From Actinomadura alba (GTDB lineage: Bacteria; Actinomycetota; Actinomycetes; Streptosporangiales; Streptosporangiaceae): 64,000 bases of DNA. The translations under genes were made by a program, and so were the position numbers. The stretch spans positions 1 through 64,000 of the forward strand of contig NZ_JABVEC010000009.1 of NCBI RefSeq assembly GCF_014323705.1, given 5' to 3'. The notes beneath the pieces were generated by a model, which was given only the letters and a program-made list of their open reading frames with translations, did not search any database and was not told the origin of the DNA. Shown here piece by piece: positions 52,251-60,937 of the stretch. How positions within the stretch are numbered: position 1 is the stretch's first letter; the number at the start of each line of letters is the position of its first letter.

Positions 52251-53999
52251 CTACTCCATCGGGGGCATGTTCTGCGGCGGGAGCGCCGGTCCGAGATCGG
52301 GGGCGGTCTCGGTCGAGACGATCCGCCGTGGCGGCCACGTGACGCCCTTCGGCGGCCACTTCTGCCCCGTACGCTCGAGGAACCACTTCGGCGGCTCGTA
52401 CAGCGGCAGTTCGTAGTCGTCGGGCAGCATGCTCTTCCACTCGATGCCCTTGGTGCGGCGCTCGAACTCGTCCTTCATCTCGCCGACGACCTTCGGCTGG
52501 GTCAGCAGGTCGATCGTCGTACCGGCGAGGTACTTGGCGGCCATCAGCATCGTGACGTGGCCGGGGTGTGCGGCGGCGGTGGCGGTGTGGTGCCACGAGT
52601 GGTTCTTCGTACCACCGGGTTGGTGCGCGGTGCCCATCTGGATCGTGGGTACCTGCCAGCTGATGTCGGCGACGTCGGTGGAGCCGCCGCCCATGAACAC
52701 CGACGCCGGCGGGCGCAGCTCGCTGATCGTTTCGGAGAACCCCGTCTCGCCGGTCCCGTTGGACCGCTGCAGCGCCTTGCCGAACGCCTGGTCGGCGGCC
52801 GAGAACTTCGGCGCCCCGATCTGCGTCATGTTGGCGTGCATGAGCTCGGTCCCGCGCTTGTTGCCGAGTTTGTTCCACGTACCGGCCACGATGCGATGCT
52901 CCATGCGCGTGCCCGTGGCCATCGCCGCCGCCTCGGCGCATTTGACGATCCTGTCCATCAGGATCTTGGCGCGGGCCGGGCTGCCCTCCCGGGCGAAGTA
53001 CCAGATGCTCGACAGTGTGGGGAAGACGTTCGGCGCCTGACCGGTCTGCCGGATCGCGTAGTGCGCCCTGGCGGTGTGCGCCTGGTGGCTCTCCCGCAGG
53101 AACTCGGTCAGCATGGACATCGCCGACACGGCGTCCTGGGTCGGCCGCGTCGCCAGGGGCGAGCCGCCGTGACCATCGGTGCCGAGGAAGTGGAAGGCGA
53201 TGCTGTACATGGCGTTGCTGGAGTCCCAGCTGGTGCTGTTGTTGGTGGCGGGATGCCAGTCGACGAAGGCGTCGAGGCCCTTGTAGACGCCGGCCTTCAC
53301 GGCCACCGTCTTGCCGACCAGTTGCTCCTCGGCCGTGGAACCGAAGAACTTGAGGGTGCCGTCGAGGTTCCGGGCCTTCATCGCAGCCGCGGTGGCGGCC
53401 GCCGCGGCCGCTGCGGCGGCACCGAGGGCGTTGTGCCCGCAGCCGTGCCCGAACCCGTACGTGGGGGCGTACGGGTCGTGGTTGTACACCAGGGGCGAGT
53501 GCTTCGGATTCCCTTTCTCTTGCGAGAGTCCCGGCAGCGCGTCGTACTCGCCGCTGAAGCCGATCACCGGCTTTCCGCTGCCGTTGCTGAACGTGGCGAC
53601 GAAGGCGGTCGGCATGCCGCCCGCCCCCCACTTGATGGTGAAGCCGTTGGCCGCCAGGAACTGCGCTTCGGCCCATGACGAGTTCCACTCGGCCAGCGAG
53701 GGCTCCGCGAACTCCCAGATCCGGTCGTTCAGCCCGATGATGCTCTCCGATTGCCGGTCGATCCAGGAGAGAGCCGCGTCCTTGGCCTGCGAGTCGGCGG
53801 CCAGGTTCGTCGGTGGCGCGTAGTTCACGGGGTCGGCCGGCTGTGTCTTCGGATCGAGTGCGAGGTCGGATGCGGCCGCCATGGCGGGGTCGGCCGTCAG
53901 GATCGGTGCGACGGCCGCCGCGGCACCCGCGACGCCGAGAAGACCCAGCAGATCACGGCGGCTCACGCCTGACGATTCGAGATGGTCGGTTTCACACAC
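52251..53999 (-). CDS. Exported M20-family peptidase/amidohydrolase
   Basis: A 582-residue zinc hydrolase of the M20D (AbgB/carboxypeptidase) branch. A Tat signal, SRRDLLGLLGVAGAAAAVAP near residues 13-32, ends at PAMAAA. Metal-site and active-site elements: IGFSGEYDALPGL, FGHGCGHNALG, KFFGSTAEEQLVG, DWHPATNN and, late, NHSWHHTATAAAHPGH. It is about 100 residues longer than typical AbgB. GTG 53999 is set by AGGAG eight bases upstream. Exported, it may cleave N-acyl or peptide amides. It lies 11 bp after a small secreted-protein gene, likely the same operon. Confidence 0.85.
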   Translation of the reverse strand: MCETDHLESSGVSRRDLLGLLGVAGAAAAVAPILTADPAMAAASDLALDPKTQPADPVNYAPPTNLAADSQAKDAALSWIDRQSESIIGLNDRIWEFAEPSLAEWNSSWAEAQFLAANGFTIKWGAGGMPTAFVATFSNGSGKPVIGFSGEYDALPGLSQEKGNPKHSPLVYNHDPYAPTYGFGHGCGHNALGAAAAAAAAATAAAMKARNLDGTLKFFGSTAEEQLVGKTVAVKAGVYKGLDAFVDWHPATNNSTSWDSSNAMYSIAFHFLGTDGHGGSPLATRPTQDAVSAMSMLTEFLRESHQAHTARAHYAIRQTGQAPNVFPTLSSIWYFAREGSPARAKILMDRIVKCAEAAAMATGTRMEHRIVAGTWNKLGNKRGTELMHANMTQIGAPKFSAADQAFGKALQRSNGTGETGFSETISELRPPASVFMGGGSTDVADISWQVPTIQMGTAHQPGGTKNHSWHHTATAAAHPGHVTMLMAAKYLAGTTIDLLTQPKVVGEMKDEFERRTKGIEWKSMLPDDYELPLYEPPKWFLERTGQKWPPKGVTWPPRRIVSTETAPDLGPALPPQNMPPME

Positions 54000-54010
54000 G
54001 GGCAACTCTC

Positions 54011-54310
54011 CTAACCAGAGGGGCAGCCGACCGCGAGACGTACGCGGACGACCGGAATGCCTCGACCGGGAAGCCATGAGGAGAAAGTGCGGGTGGGTGG
54101 ATAAGGGGAGCCCACGTCACGATGGAGGTGTCCCGCGTGGGTCCCGAGGTGATGGGCCCTCGACTTGGGCCTGGGGCGCCTCTGCGTCCCCGCCCGCCGG
54201 GCGGCCGGCTCCGGCCGGAACGCCAGCGCCGTACCGGCGGTCAGGACGAGCGACGCGCCGGCGGCGACACCACTGAAGGGGGCCCGTTTCACGACGGTTC
54301 GGAGGGACAT
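54011..54310 (-). CDS. Small secreted or membrane protein
   Basis: A 99-residue frame. The N-terminus SLRTVVKRAPFSGVAAGASL, VLTAGTALAF, has the charge and hydrophobicity of a signal peptide, and GGAGG lies four bases before the ATG at 54310. The rest is basic and His/Arg/Pro-rich without recognisable motifs. The M20 peptidase begins 11 bp after its stop, and the peptidase ribosome site overlaps its end. Only the start looks convincingly genic; the tail could be readthrough composition. Confidence 0.4.
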   Translation of the reverse strand: MSLRTVVKRAPFSGVAAGASLVLTAGTALAFRPEPAARRAGTQRRPRPKSRAHHLGTHAGHLHRDVGSPYPPTRTFSSWLPGRGIPVVRVRLAVGCPSG

Positions 54311-54553
54311 CACGCCTCCACTTCAAGTGGATCATCGCCGCGCTCAGTCTCAGCTCCGAGCGCATAGTGATCATCGGCGACGTGTGCCAAAAACGCGGCG
54401 GGCGTCTGTGGGGTGATGCACTGGACGATCTCGACCGCACGTGAGTGGCAGGTCAGCGCACAGTGCAGGGAGGGGTCGGGCGAGCCGATCCCCTCCCTGG
54501 TTCTGCTCAATGTGCCATGGCGCCTGAGAGCGGAGGTCTCATCAGGTCGAAGG

Positions 54554-55186
54554 TCAGCAGGTGCCGAGCATCGAGGTCAGTGCGGTCTTCTCGGCGCTGT
54601 TCACGGACAGGGCCCAGTACCACTTGGCCTGAATCCACGCTCGGGCGTACGTGCAGCGGAAGCTGGCGAGCGGCGGCTGCCAGGTGGACGGGTCCTGGTC
54701 GCCCTTGGCCTGGTTGACGTTGTCGGTGACGGCCCACAGCTCCGGTCCGCCCAGGTCGTTCGCGTAGGACTGCCGCTTGGCGGTGGTCCACGCCCAGGCA
54801 CCGGATCGCCATGCCTCGGCCAGCGGGACCATGTGGTCGATGTCGACGTCCGCAGGGTTGGACCAGGTGGCGCCGTCGTACGGGGAATACCAGCTACCGG
54901 ACGTCGGGTAGCAGGCGGAGTCGACGGTGACGCCGGAACCGTCTCGCTTGAGCACTGTCTCCCGCGTGTTACAGGCCCCAGAGATCGTGATCCAGTGGGG
55001 GAAGAGGTCGCGGTTGTAGCTGGACTGGTGCGACTCGGCCGCGACGGTGAGGGTCGCGAGCCTGGAGGCGGCGGTGCTGGCGGACGGGATGTTGGGAGGA
55101 GTGGCGTTGGCAGGGCCGGCGGTCAGGCCGAGGGTGAGAGATAGGGCTGCGAGGGTGGCCAATGCGGCCGTGACGGCTCTTCTCAC
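54554..55186 (-). CDS. Secreted HNH nuclease (DUF1524/GmrSD-C-like)
   Basis: A 210-residue exported nuclease. A Sec signal peptide AVTAALATLAALSLTLGLTA ends at PANA. The catalytic part reads DIDHMVPLAEAWRSGAW (D-x-D-H), then LWAVTDNVNQAKGDQDPSTW, the DUF1524 HNH arrangement with N and the closing Trp/Pro, and four cysteines likely form disulfides. Streptomyces homologues are abundant secreted nucleases with degradative roles. GTG 55186 has AAGGAG nine bases upstream. Confidence 0.87.
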   Translation of the reverse strand: MRRAVTAALATLAALSLTLGLTAGPANATPPNIPSASTAASRLATLTVAAESHQSSYNRDLFPHWITISGACNTRETVLKRDGSGVTVDSACYPTSGSWYSPYDGATWSNPADVDIDHMVPLAEAWRSGAWAWTTAKRQSYANDLGGPELWAVTDNVNQAKGDQDPSTWQPPLASFRCTYARAWIQAKWYWALSVNSAEKTALTSMLGTC

Positions 55187-55977
55187 GAGTCCGCTCCTTC
55201 TGTCCGCATCCCCGGCCAGGTCGGGGGTCCCTGGTCAGGAACGGGGTGTGGACAGCAGAAACAGTTGCAAAATCCGACAAGCAGTTGAATGTCAGAATTT
55301 GTCAATGAATGAAGAGATCCTTGGCGGGATCGCATGACCAGGGCCGTGGCACCGATGGTGATCTGCGGTGACGCGCACAAAGGCTCGATTCGAGCGGGCA
55401 ACATTAAGCCAGCAAGCTATGAGAATTCCACGAATGTTCAGTTAGTGCGATTTAGGGCGACCCGACCGTGTTCCGCTGATGCGAAGATGTAGCCTTGGCA
55501 TCCGCCACTGGGCGCAGTGCGCGCACTGCATAGGCATCGCCGCCCGGCCGTCCGAGTGCCGTGCCCTCCGACAGCCGGGCGCGGACGCCGCCCCGTCTCG
55601 GCGAGCCACTGGGGCCCTCCAGCGTGTTCTCGGCCGAGCTGGATGAAGGGTGAGGTCGCGCAGCCCGTTCCGCCGGGCGAGACCCCGACAAGGTCATCCC
55701 CGTAGGGCTGGTTCGCGGCGAACCGCTGCCGCCCAGACCCGACCCGTTCGTCCCTCCGCAATCCGTGCCCGCCGTCCGTACCCGCGGTCCGTGCCTTCTG
55801 AAGTGGCCTTATCCCGGCCCGAGCGACGCGCTTATCGCACTTTAAGACCGGACATAATTGGGGTTTCGAGCTGTTTATTTGCACACTCAGCCGGACGACA
55901 GACTTCTTTGACCCCAACTTGATCGCGTGGTAATATCCGGCCAAAATAAGCTGCCAATCCTCATCAAGGATGGCAAC
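55187..55977. other. Long intergenic region
   Basis: About 790 bp. The first 250 bp contain the nuclease promoter. The last 150 bp are less GC-rich (TAAGACCGGACATAATTGGG...) and probably carry the promoter of the DUF6879 operon. The middle, around 55500-55800, is GC-rich with open frames on both strands but none with a ribosome site or recognisable motif; it may be eroded coding sequence. Confidence 0.35.
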
Positions 55978-56247
55978 ATGCCCGACAAATGGGAGGCCGA
56001 TCCTTCTGCGTCGTTCTCACGGCGCTTGGGCAAGTCGTCTCATGAGCTGGGGCAAACCTCCGGAAATTCCAGTTGCCCCGACATCTGGGAACTGGACAAT
56101 GGGGATATCGCGGTTATCGGTCAGGATCTTACTTCGTCGTACGAGGCGAGATTGCCGGACGATGTGAGCGTCGATCCAGGGGAACGCCTCGTGGTCATTC
56201 CGCGAAAAACCATCATTGCGGCGAAGGCGGATATCCCCGATGCATGA
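55978..56247 (+). CDS. Small protein preceding DUF6879 gene
   Basis: An 89-residue protein: ASFSRRLGKSSHELGQTSG, CPDIWELDNGDIAVIGQDLT, ERLVVIPRKTIIAAKADIPD. I recall a conserved small actinomycete family with the CPDIWELDNGDFAVIG signature encoded before DUF6879 genes; no function is assigned. The next gene overlaps its end by eight bases, so the two are coupled. The codons are less GC-rich than neighbours. Start ATG 55978 matches the family length. Confidence 0.6.
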   Translation: MPDKWEADPSASFSRRLGKSSHELGQTSGNSSCPDIWELDNGDIAVIGQDLTSSYEARLPDDVSVDPGERLVVIPRKTIIAAKADIPDA

Positions 56248-56851
56248 CCTTCTTGACGGCCTTATGGGCGAACGAATGGAACTAGATGACTATTATGCCG
56301 ACTTTGAGAAGAATTTTTGGGGCATTACAGACCTTGGTTTCTGGAAACTTGAGCGACAGCAGGTTTTCAAGGAGCCCGATTACGATAGCTGGCTGGCGTT
56401 CGCCAAGGGTGATTGGGATGAGGCACTGCGAATCCTCGAGGCCGGTCGTGCGGACATGGAGAACTACCATCGCAGGGTCGAGGAACACGGCTTCATAGCG
56501 GCACGGGTTCGGGTCGTGGAGGAGCCGATCTCTTCTTACTTGCAGTGGGAACTTCATGCGTTGCGAGTGAGAGATCAATGTGGTGGAAGCGTTCGCATCG
56601 TTGGACCAGAGCAGATTACCCGCTTCGAGGAAAATGGACCGCTTCCAGAGATCTACACTCTCGGCTCGAAGGTCATGTACCAAGCCATATATAACGACGA
56701 ATGCGTCCTGGAATCGGCAGTGAAGTACGTCGATTCGACCCTGATCAAGCGGTGTCAAAGGTTCATACAGCATCTGTACGAGGTAGGGGAACCGCTGAAG
56801 CAGTACTTCCCGCGCCGTGTTGCGCTCTTGCCACCTCCGGGGCCACAGTAG
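56240..56851 (+). CDS. DUF6879 family protein
   Basis: A 203-residue protein: LDDYYADFEKNFWGITDLGFWKL contains the typical start, followed by KLERQQVFKEPDYDSWLAFA, GFIAARVRVVEEPISSYLQW and LHALRVRDQCGGSVRIV. DUF6879 proteins accompany XRE regulators and small partners in actinomycetes and are proposed to act in developmental or stress networks; their activity is unknown. No XRE gene is adjacent here. The ATG at 56240 lies inside the upstream gene. Confidence 0.75.
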   Translation: MHDLLDGLMGERMELDDYYADFEKNFWGITDLGFWKLERQQVFKEPDYDSWLAFAKGDWDEALRILEAGRADMENYHRRVEEHGFIAARVRVVEEPISSYLQWELHALRVRDQCGGSVRIVGPEQITRFEENGPLPEIYTLGSKVMYQAIYNDECVLESAVKYVDSTLIKRCQRFIQHLYEVGEPLKQYFPRRVALLPPPGPQ

Positions 56852-56864
56852 GGGGCACTTCCCG

Positions 56865-57731
56865 TCAGCGAAGCCCTCGAGTCTCACTAGCGGGCGGTTC
56901 CGTAGATTCTGACGCTACGATCCAGATAGGGCCGTCCGCGCATTCCACTCGAACCCCAGGCGCCTCCCTCAACTGAGTTCGCAATACCTTCAGCCAGCGC
57001 TCGCCGACTCTGGCGATCGGGCCTTGGCCCTGCCCCATGAACCTGAAGGTGCGCACCTGGTTGTGTATTTCGCGGGCTGTTCGTGACCAGTCGATCAATG
57101 AGAACTCAGGTTCCATCAATCCCGCATAGGACACGTCAGCGTCATCTTGTTCTTCTCCGGCCTCGTGCCTGGATACCCGCTCCAGGGCGACTGGGAGGAG
57201 ATCTCGGATAACTGGCCTGATATGCGGCCACAATCGCTCAGGGGTGACTTCGTCTTCAAGGGTAATGCCACCCTGCTGGGCAAGAATCGGCCCTGTGTCG
57301 AAGTTTTCATCCATGCGGTGGATCGTGATTCCAATGTGGGGGTCACCGTTGCGGATCGCCCACAGCACCGGCGCCGGTCCGCGATACTTAGGCAACAATG
57401 ACGAGTGGACATTAATGGCACCGAATCGGGAGATTTGCAGCACAGAGCGGGGAAGTCGCCACGAGAATCCGTAGACTACTATCAGATCCAGACTGTATCC
57501 GGCGAGCGCTTGGCCCAAACCTTCAGCACTGCCCGGCAACAGGAAGTCCATCGCCGGTGGCATTTCCTTGAGGATCTGGCCGATGGTCGCTACCGCGTGG
57601 GCATCAGTAGGCATCCTCGGCCTCATCGAACGACTGTAGGCGTACGCGACTGGAAAATGCCCGGCTTCCACGCATATTTCATGAAGGACCGAAAACTCGT
57701 TGACGCCAAAGGACACCAGAGCGAGGCGCAT
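56865..57731 (-). CDS. Formyltransferase-like protein (Fmt/ArnA-N type)
   Basis: A 288-residue protein with the 10-formyltetrahydrofolate formyltransferase core: YSLDLIVVYGFSWRLPRSVL, then INVHSSLLPKYRGPAPVLWA with the catalytic Asn, His and SLLP-x-x-R-G loop, and IHRMDENFDTGPILAQ with the catalytic Asp. The C-terminal OB-like part is short (IARVGERWLKVLRTQLREA). Housekeeping Fmt is about 310 residues and encoded with def; this is an extra, likely sugar- or peptide-formylating enzyme. Start is 57731 (MRLALVSFGVNEF) or 57752. The gene is less GC-rich than the window, so transfer is possible. Confidence 0.75.
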   Translation of the reverse strand: MRLALVSFGVNEFSVLHEICVEAGHFPVAYAYSRSMRPRMPTDAHAVATIGQILKEMPPAMDFLLPGSAEGLGQALAGYSLDLIVVYGFSWRLPRSVLQISRFGAINVHSSLLPKYRGPAPVLWAIRNGDPHIGITIHRMDENFDTGPILAQQGGITLEDEVTPERLWPHIRPVIRDLLPVALERVSRHEAGEEQDDADVSYAGLMEPEFSLIDWSRTAREIHNQVRTFRFMGQGQGPIARVGERWLKVLRTQLREAPGVRVECADGPIWIVASESTEPPASETRGLR

Positions 57732-58172
57732 CGCATCCACCACGCGCGCCATCGTAGCGTCAGCGAGTTGTGAGCGATTGCAAATGGGATGTACGAGCGG
57801 TCCCCACAACCGATATCCATACTCGCGAACCGAAAACGTCACGGGGCATACACGTTCACCGTGCCGAACGTCACTACCCGGGCGCCCAGCCGCCCGAGCG
57901 TGTGCCGCTGGGCCCGTACCGCCCAGTGCGCGACTGCGGCGTAGGAGTCGACCCGGCCACCACCGTGACCTGCGGCGACACCCCGGTCAGCGACTTTGGA
58001 ATGGCCGTGCCACTGACGCTGCCGGTGGAAGTCAGGTGTTCATTCGGTACCGCCTGAGCCGACAGCGATACGACTGAGATACGACAGCGCGGAGTGCCAG
58101 GGTCGATACGGTCCGCTACAGTTTGTCACGCCGTCGAACTGCTGCCTTTCGAGCGATTTGGAGATGGATGAT
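57732..58172. other. Region between formyltransferase and lipoprotein genes
   Basis: 440 bp with no supported gene. A frame at about 57850-58057 reads VPLGPYRPVRDCGVGVDPAT and ends SFGTA; it has paired cysteines and could be the tail of a lost secreted-protein gene, but there is no start or named family, so I do not call it. Confidence 0.3.
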
Positions 58173-58484
58173 ATGCGCATAGGATTTCCGGCGTCTCTGG
58201 CCTGCGGTGTGGTGCTGGTCGCGGGCTGCAGTTTCAGCTTCAGCGCAGGTGGCAACGCCGTCCAGAGAACCACGGTTGAGCAGCAGGTAGGCGACCAGTT
58301 GGCGGCGAAGGTCGGGCAGCGGCCGAAGGCGGTGGTCTGCCCGGATGACCTCAAGGCGGAGCAGGGCGCCACGACGCGTTGCCAATTGGAGGCCAATGAC
58401 GGGTCGAAGCTCGGCCTCACGGCCACGGTCACGTCGGTGAATGGTAGCGACGTCAACTTCGACATTCAGGTCGACAACAAGTAG
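58173..58484 (+). CDS. DUF4333-type lipoprotein
   Basis: A 103-residue lipoprotein: MRIGFPASLACGVVLVAGC is a signal peptide ending in a lipobox (V-A-G-C) at Cys19. The mature part has VEQQVGDQLAAKVGQRPKAV and CPDDLKAEQGATTRCQLEAN with two cysteines, then DGSKLGLTATVTSVNGSDV, the DUF4333 pattern. These are membrane-anchored extracytoplasmic proteins of unknown role, common in actinobacteria. The start at 58173 gives the normal length. Confidence 0.85.
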   Translation: MRIGFPASLACGVVLVAGCSFSFSAGGNAVQRTTVEQQVGDQLAAKVGQRPKAVVCPDDLKAEQGATTRCQLEANDGSKLGLTATVTSVNGSDVNFDIQVDNK

Positions 58485-58632
58485 GTACGAACTGGCTCAA
58501 CCGGCCAGCGCGGCCGGCCCACCACAAATGCCCGCCGAAAAGGGCCGGCCGGCCCGCCGGCCCCTTCGCTTCACCTCACTTGCGCAGGCCGTGGGCTCTG
58601 GCGGGGCGCAAGGCGGCAGCCGCGCCTCTACG

Positions 58633-59235
58633 ATGGCGCGGATGGCGGACTACTGGAACCACAACGTCGCGTACCATCCGGTCGTCATGGACGCGGTCCC
58701 CACCGACTGTGCGGCGGCGCTGGACGTCGGGTGCGGCGACGGCCTGCTCGTCCGCAAACTGGCCACGCGCTCCCGGCAGGTGACCGGCCTGGACCGCTCG
58801 CCGGAGATGATCGAACTCGCCCGGCGGCTCAGCGGCGAGATCGGCAACGCCTCGTTCGTCGAGGCGGACTTCCTCACCCACGACCTCCCCCAGGCCGGCT
58901 ACGAATTCGTGTGCGCCGTCGCGGCCGTACACCACATGGATTTCACCAGTGCCGTCACCAAGATGCGCGGGCTGCTGCGTCCCGGCGGACGCCTGGTGAT
59001 CGTCGGGCTGGGCCGCAACGCCACGCCTGTGGACCGGTTGATCAGCCTCCTCGGCGTACCGCTGGCGCAGGTCAACCGGCTGCGGCCAGGCCACGGGAAC
59101 CCGCATGGAGTTCCGGTGACCGACCCGGAGATGAGCTGGGGCAGGATCCGTGCGGAGGCCGATCGCCTGCTGCCCGGCGCGCGGTTCCGCCGCCACCTGC
59201 TGTGGCGCTACTCACTGGTGTGGACCAAACCCTGA
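58633..59235 (+). CDS. Class I SAM-dependent methyltransferase
   Basis: A 200-residue methyltransferase: YWNHNVAYHPVVMDAVPTDC, SAM loop AALDVGCGDGLLVRKLATRS, VTGLDRSPEMIELARRLSGE, ASFVEADFLTHDLP, VCAVAAVHHMDFTSAV, LRPGGRLVIVGL. This is the Methyltransf_11/25 type; the substrate is unknown. The frame extends further upstream, but the conserved domain begins just after ATG 58633. Confidence 0.87.
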   Translation: MARMADYWNHNVAYHPVVMDAVPTDCAAALDVGCGDGLLVRKLATRSRQVTGLDRSPEMIELARRLSGEIGNASFVEADFLTHDLPQAGYEFVCAVAAVHHMDFTSAVTKMRGLLRPGGRLVIVGLGRNATPVDRLISLLGVPLAQVNRLRPGHGNPHGVPVTDPEMSWGRIRAEADRLLPGARFRRHLLWRYSLVWTKP

Positions 59236-59619
59236 GCGCGCGTACGACCCGGCGCTGAGGCGGGTTCGCTCACGTCGAGAGCGGCGGTCGACGCGAGCCC
59301 ATGGGCGGGGCTCCTACCGGTGTGATCTCTCGGTGTGTTCGCGGCGCTGATCGTCGCCATGTCCCTGACCAGGTCATTCATCGACGGGATCTCATCTCCG
59401 TGGCATCGATCTCAGCGTGCGGGGAAAGGACATCCACGACGGACACACGGCGAGGGGACGACCCACCGATCACCCGCGATCGACGCGGCGACGGGCCCGC
59501 CGAGACCTTCATCTTGATCGCCACGGACCGTACCTCCTCGCCTCTTCATCGCCTCGGGTGCGCGACCCGCGCTCGCGAGGGAATCAGGGAGCACGCCGGG
59601 ACTGACCCGGGGGATCGAC
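59236..59619. other. Intergenic region
   Basis: About 380 bp upstream of the erythromycin-esterase family gene. Open frames on both strands have no ribosome site or motif. Nothing else recognised. Confidence 0.35.
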
Positions 59620-60915
59620 ATGGATGAGACCGACGAGATCCGGGGCATGGCCCTTCAACTCGAGTACAACGACGACCTCGACCCGCTGTTGAACCGCATC
59701 GGGGACGCGCGCTGCGTGCTGGTGGGCGAGGCCGACCACGGCACGCACGAGTACTACGCGTGGCGAGCGGCGCTGACCCGCCGGCTCATCGCCGAGCGCG
59801 GCTTCTCGTTCGTGGGAGTGGAGGGCGACTGGCCGGACTGCCGGCAGATCAACCGCTGCGTGACGCTCGCGGACGGCGCCCCGGACGACCCGCGCGAGGT
59901 CCTCGATCGCTTCCGGCGCTGGCCGACCTGGATGTGGGCCAACGCCGAGGTGGTCCACTTCTGCGAGTGGCTACGCGACCACAATGCCGCCCTCCCGCCG
60001 GACCGCCGCGCCGGCTTCTACGGGCTGGACGTCTACAGCCTGTGGGAGTCACTGCGCGCCATCATCCTCTACCTGATCGAGCACCGGCCCGACTATGTCG
60101 AGACGGCCCTGGAGGCCTGTCGCTGCTTCGAAACGTACGGCGAGGATCCGCAGGCGTACGCGCGGGGCACGCGCCTGGCCCCCGAAGGCTGTTCTCAGGA
60201 GGTACTGGACCTGCTGACCCGGTTGCGCGAGGAGGCGGCACCGGCCCACACCGACGATCCGGCGGAGGTGCTCGACCTCAGGCAGAACGCCGAGGTCACG
60301 GCGGGCGCCGAAGAGTACTATCGCGCCATGGTCGGCGACGGTCCGGAATCGTGGAACGGCCGGGACATCCACATGGCCGACACGCTGGACCGGCTGCTGG
60401 CGTTCCACGGCGCGGACGCGCGGGCCGTGGTCTGGGCGCACAACACCCATGTCGGGGATGCCCGCGCCACCCCCATGGCCCGCCACGGGCTCGTCAACCT
60501 CGGACAGCTGGCCAGAGAACGGCACGGTCGCGACCGGGTGGTCCTTGTGGGCTTCGCCGGCGGGCACGGGGAGGTGGTGGCCGCCCCTCGCTGGGGCGCC
60601 CCCATGGAGGTCATGCCCGTACCGCCGCCACGGCCCGACTCGCTCGAGGCGCTGCTCGACAAGACCGAACTGGGACGCGCCCTGTTCATCTTCTCCGACC
60701 AGCCGGACGCGGCCTGGCTGCGGGCCGAGCGCGGGCATCGCGCCATCGGCGTGGTGTACGACCCGTACCTCGACCACCATCGCAACTGGGTGCCCACCCG
60801 GCTCGGTGAGCGTTATGACGCGCTGTGCTGGCTCCACCGGACGACGCCCATCCGGCCGCTGCACCTGGACGCCGCCCGCCGAGGCGAACTGGAGACGTTC
60901 CCCGCCGGTGTGTGA
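59620..60915 (+). CDS. Erythromycin-esterase family protein
   Basis: A 431-residue protein of the EreA/EreB-like superfamily: LVGEADHGTHEYYAWRAALT contains G-E-x-x-H-G-x-x-E, FVGVEGDWPDC follows, and later VWAHNTHVGDARATPMA carries the other conserved histidine, with FAGGHGEVVAA near the end. Most relatives outside true Ere enzymes are not macrolide esterases; succinoglycan-type or other ester hydrolysis is possible. An upstream GGGGGATC serves as ribosome site. Convergent with the dehydrogenase gene. Confidence 0.8.
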   Translation: MDETDEIRGMALQLEYNDDLDPLLNRIGDARCVLVGEADHGTHEYYAWRAALTRRLIAERGFSFVGVEGDWPDCRQINRCVTLADGAPDDPREVLDRFRRWPTWMWANAEVVHFCEWLRDHNAALPPDRRAGFYGLDVYSLWESLRAIILYLIEHRPDYVETALEACRCFETYGEDPQAYARGTRLAPEGCSQEVLDLLTRLREEAAPAHTDDPAEVLDLRQNAEVTAGAEEYYRAMVGDGPESWNGRDIHMADTLDRLLAFHGADARAVVWAHNTHVGDARATPMARHGLVNLGQLARERHGRDRVVLVGFAGGHGEVVAAPRWGAPMEVMPVPPPRPDSLEALLDKTELGRALFIFSDQPDAAWLRAERGHRAIGVVYDPYLDHHRNWVPTRLGERYDALCWLHRTTPIRPLHLDAARRGELETFPAGV

Positions 60916-60937
60916 GCGGACCGTCGACGCCGCGGCG

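Noticed and set aside
55438..55944. Minus-strand frame in the long intergenic region.
   Set aside because: No ribosome site, no motif and an uneven, arginine/glycine-rich composition.
57770..58057. Frame ending GVDPATTVTCGDTPV... with three cysteines, possible secreted-protein tail.
   Set aside because: No plausible start or signal peptide, and its 5' half is antisense to the formyltransferase gene.
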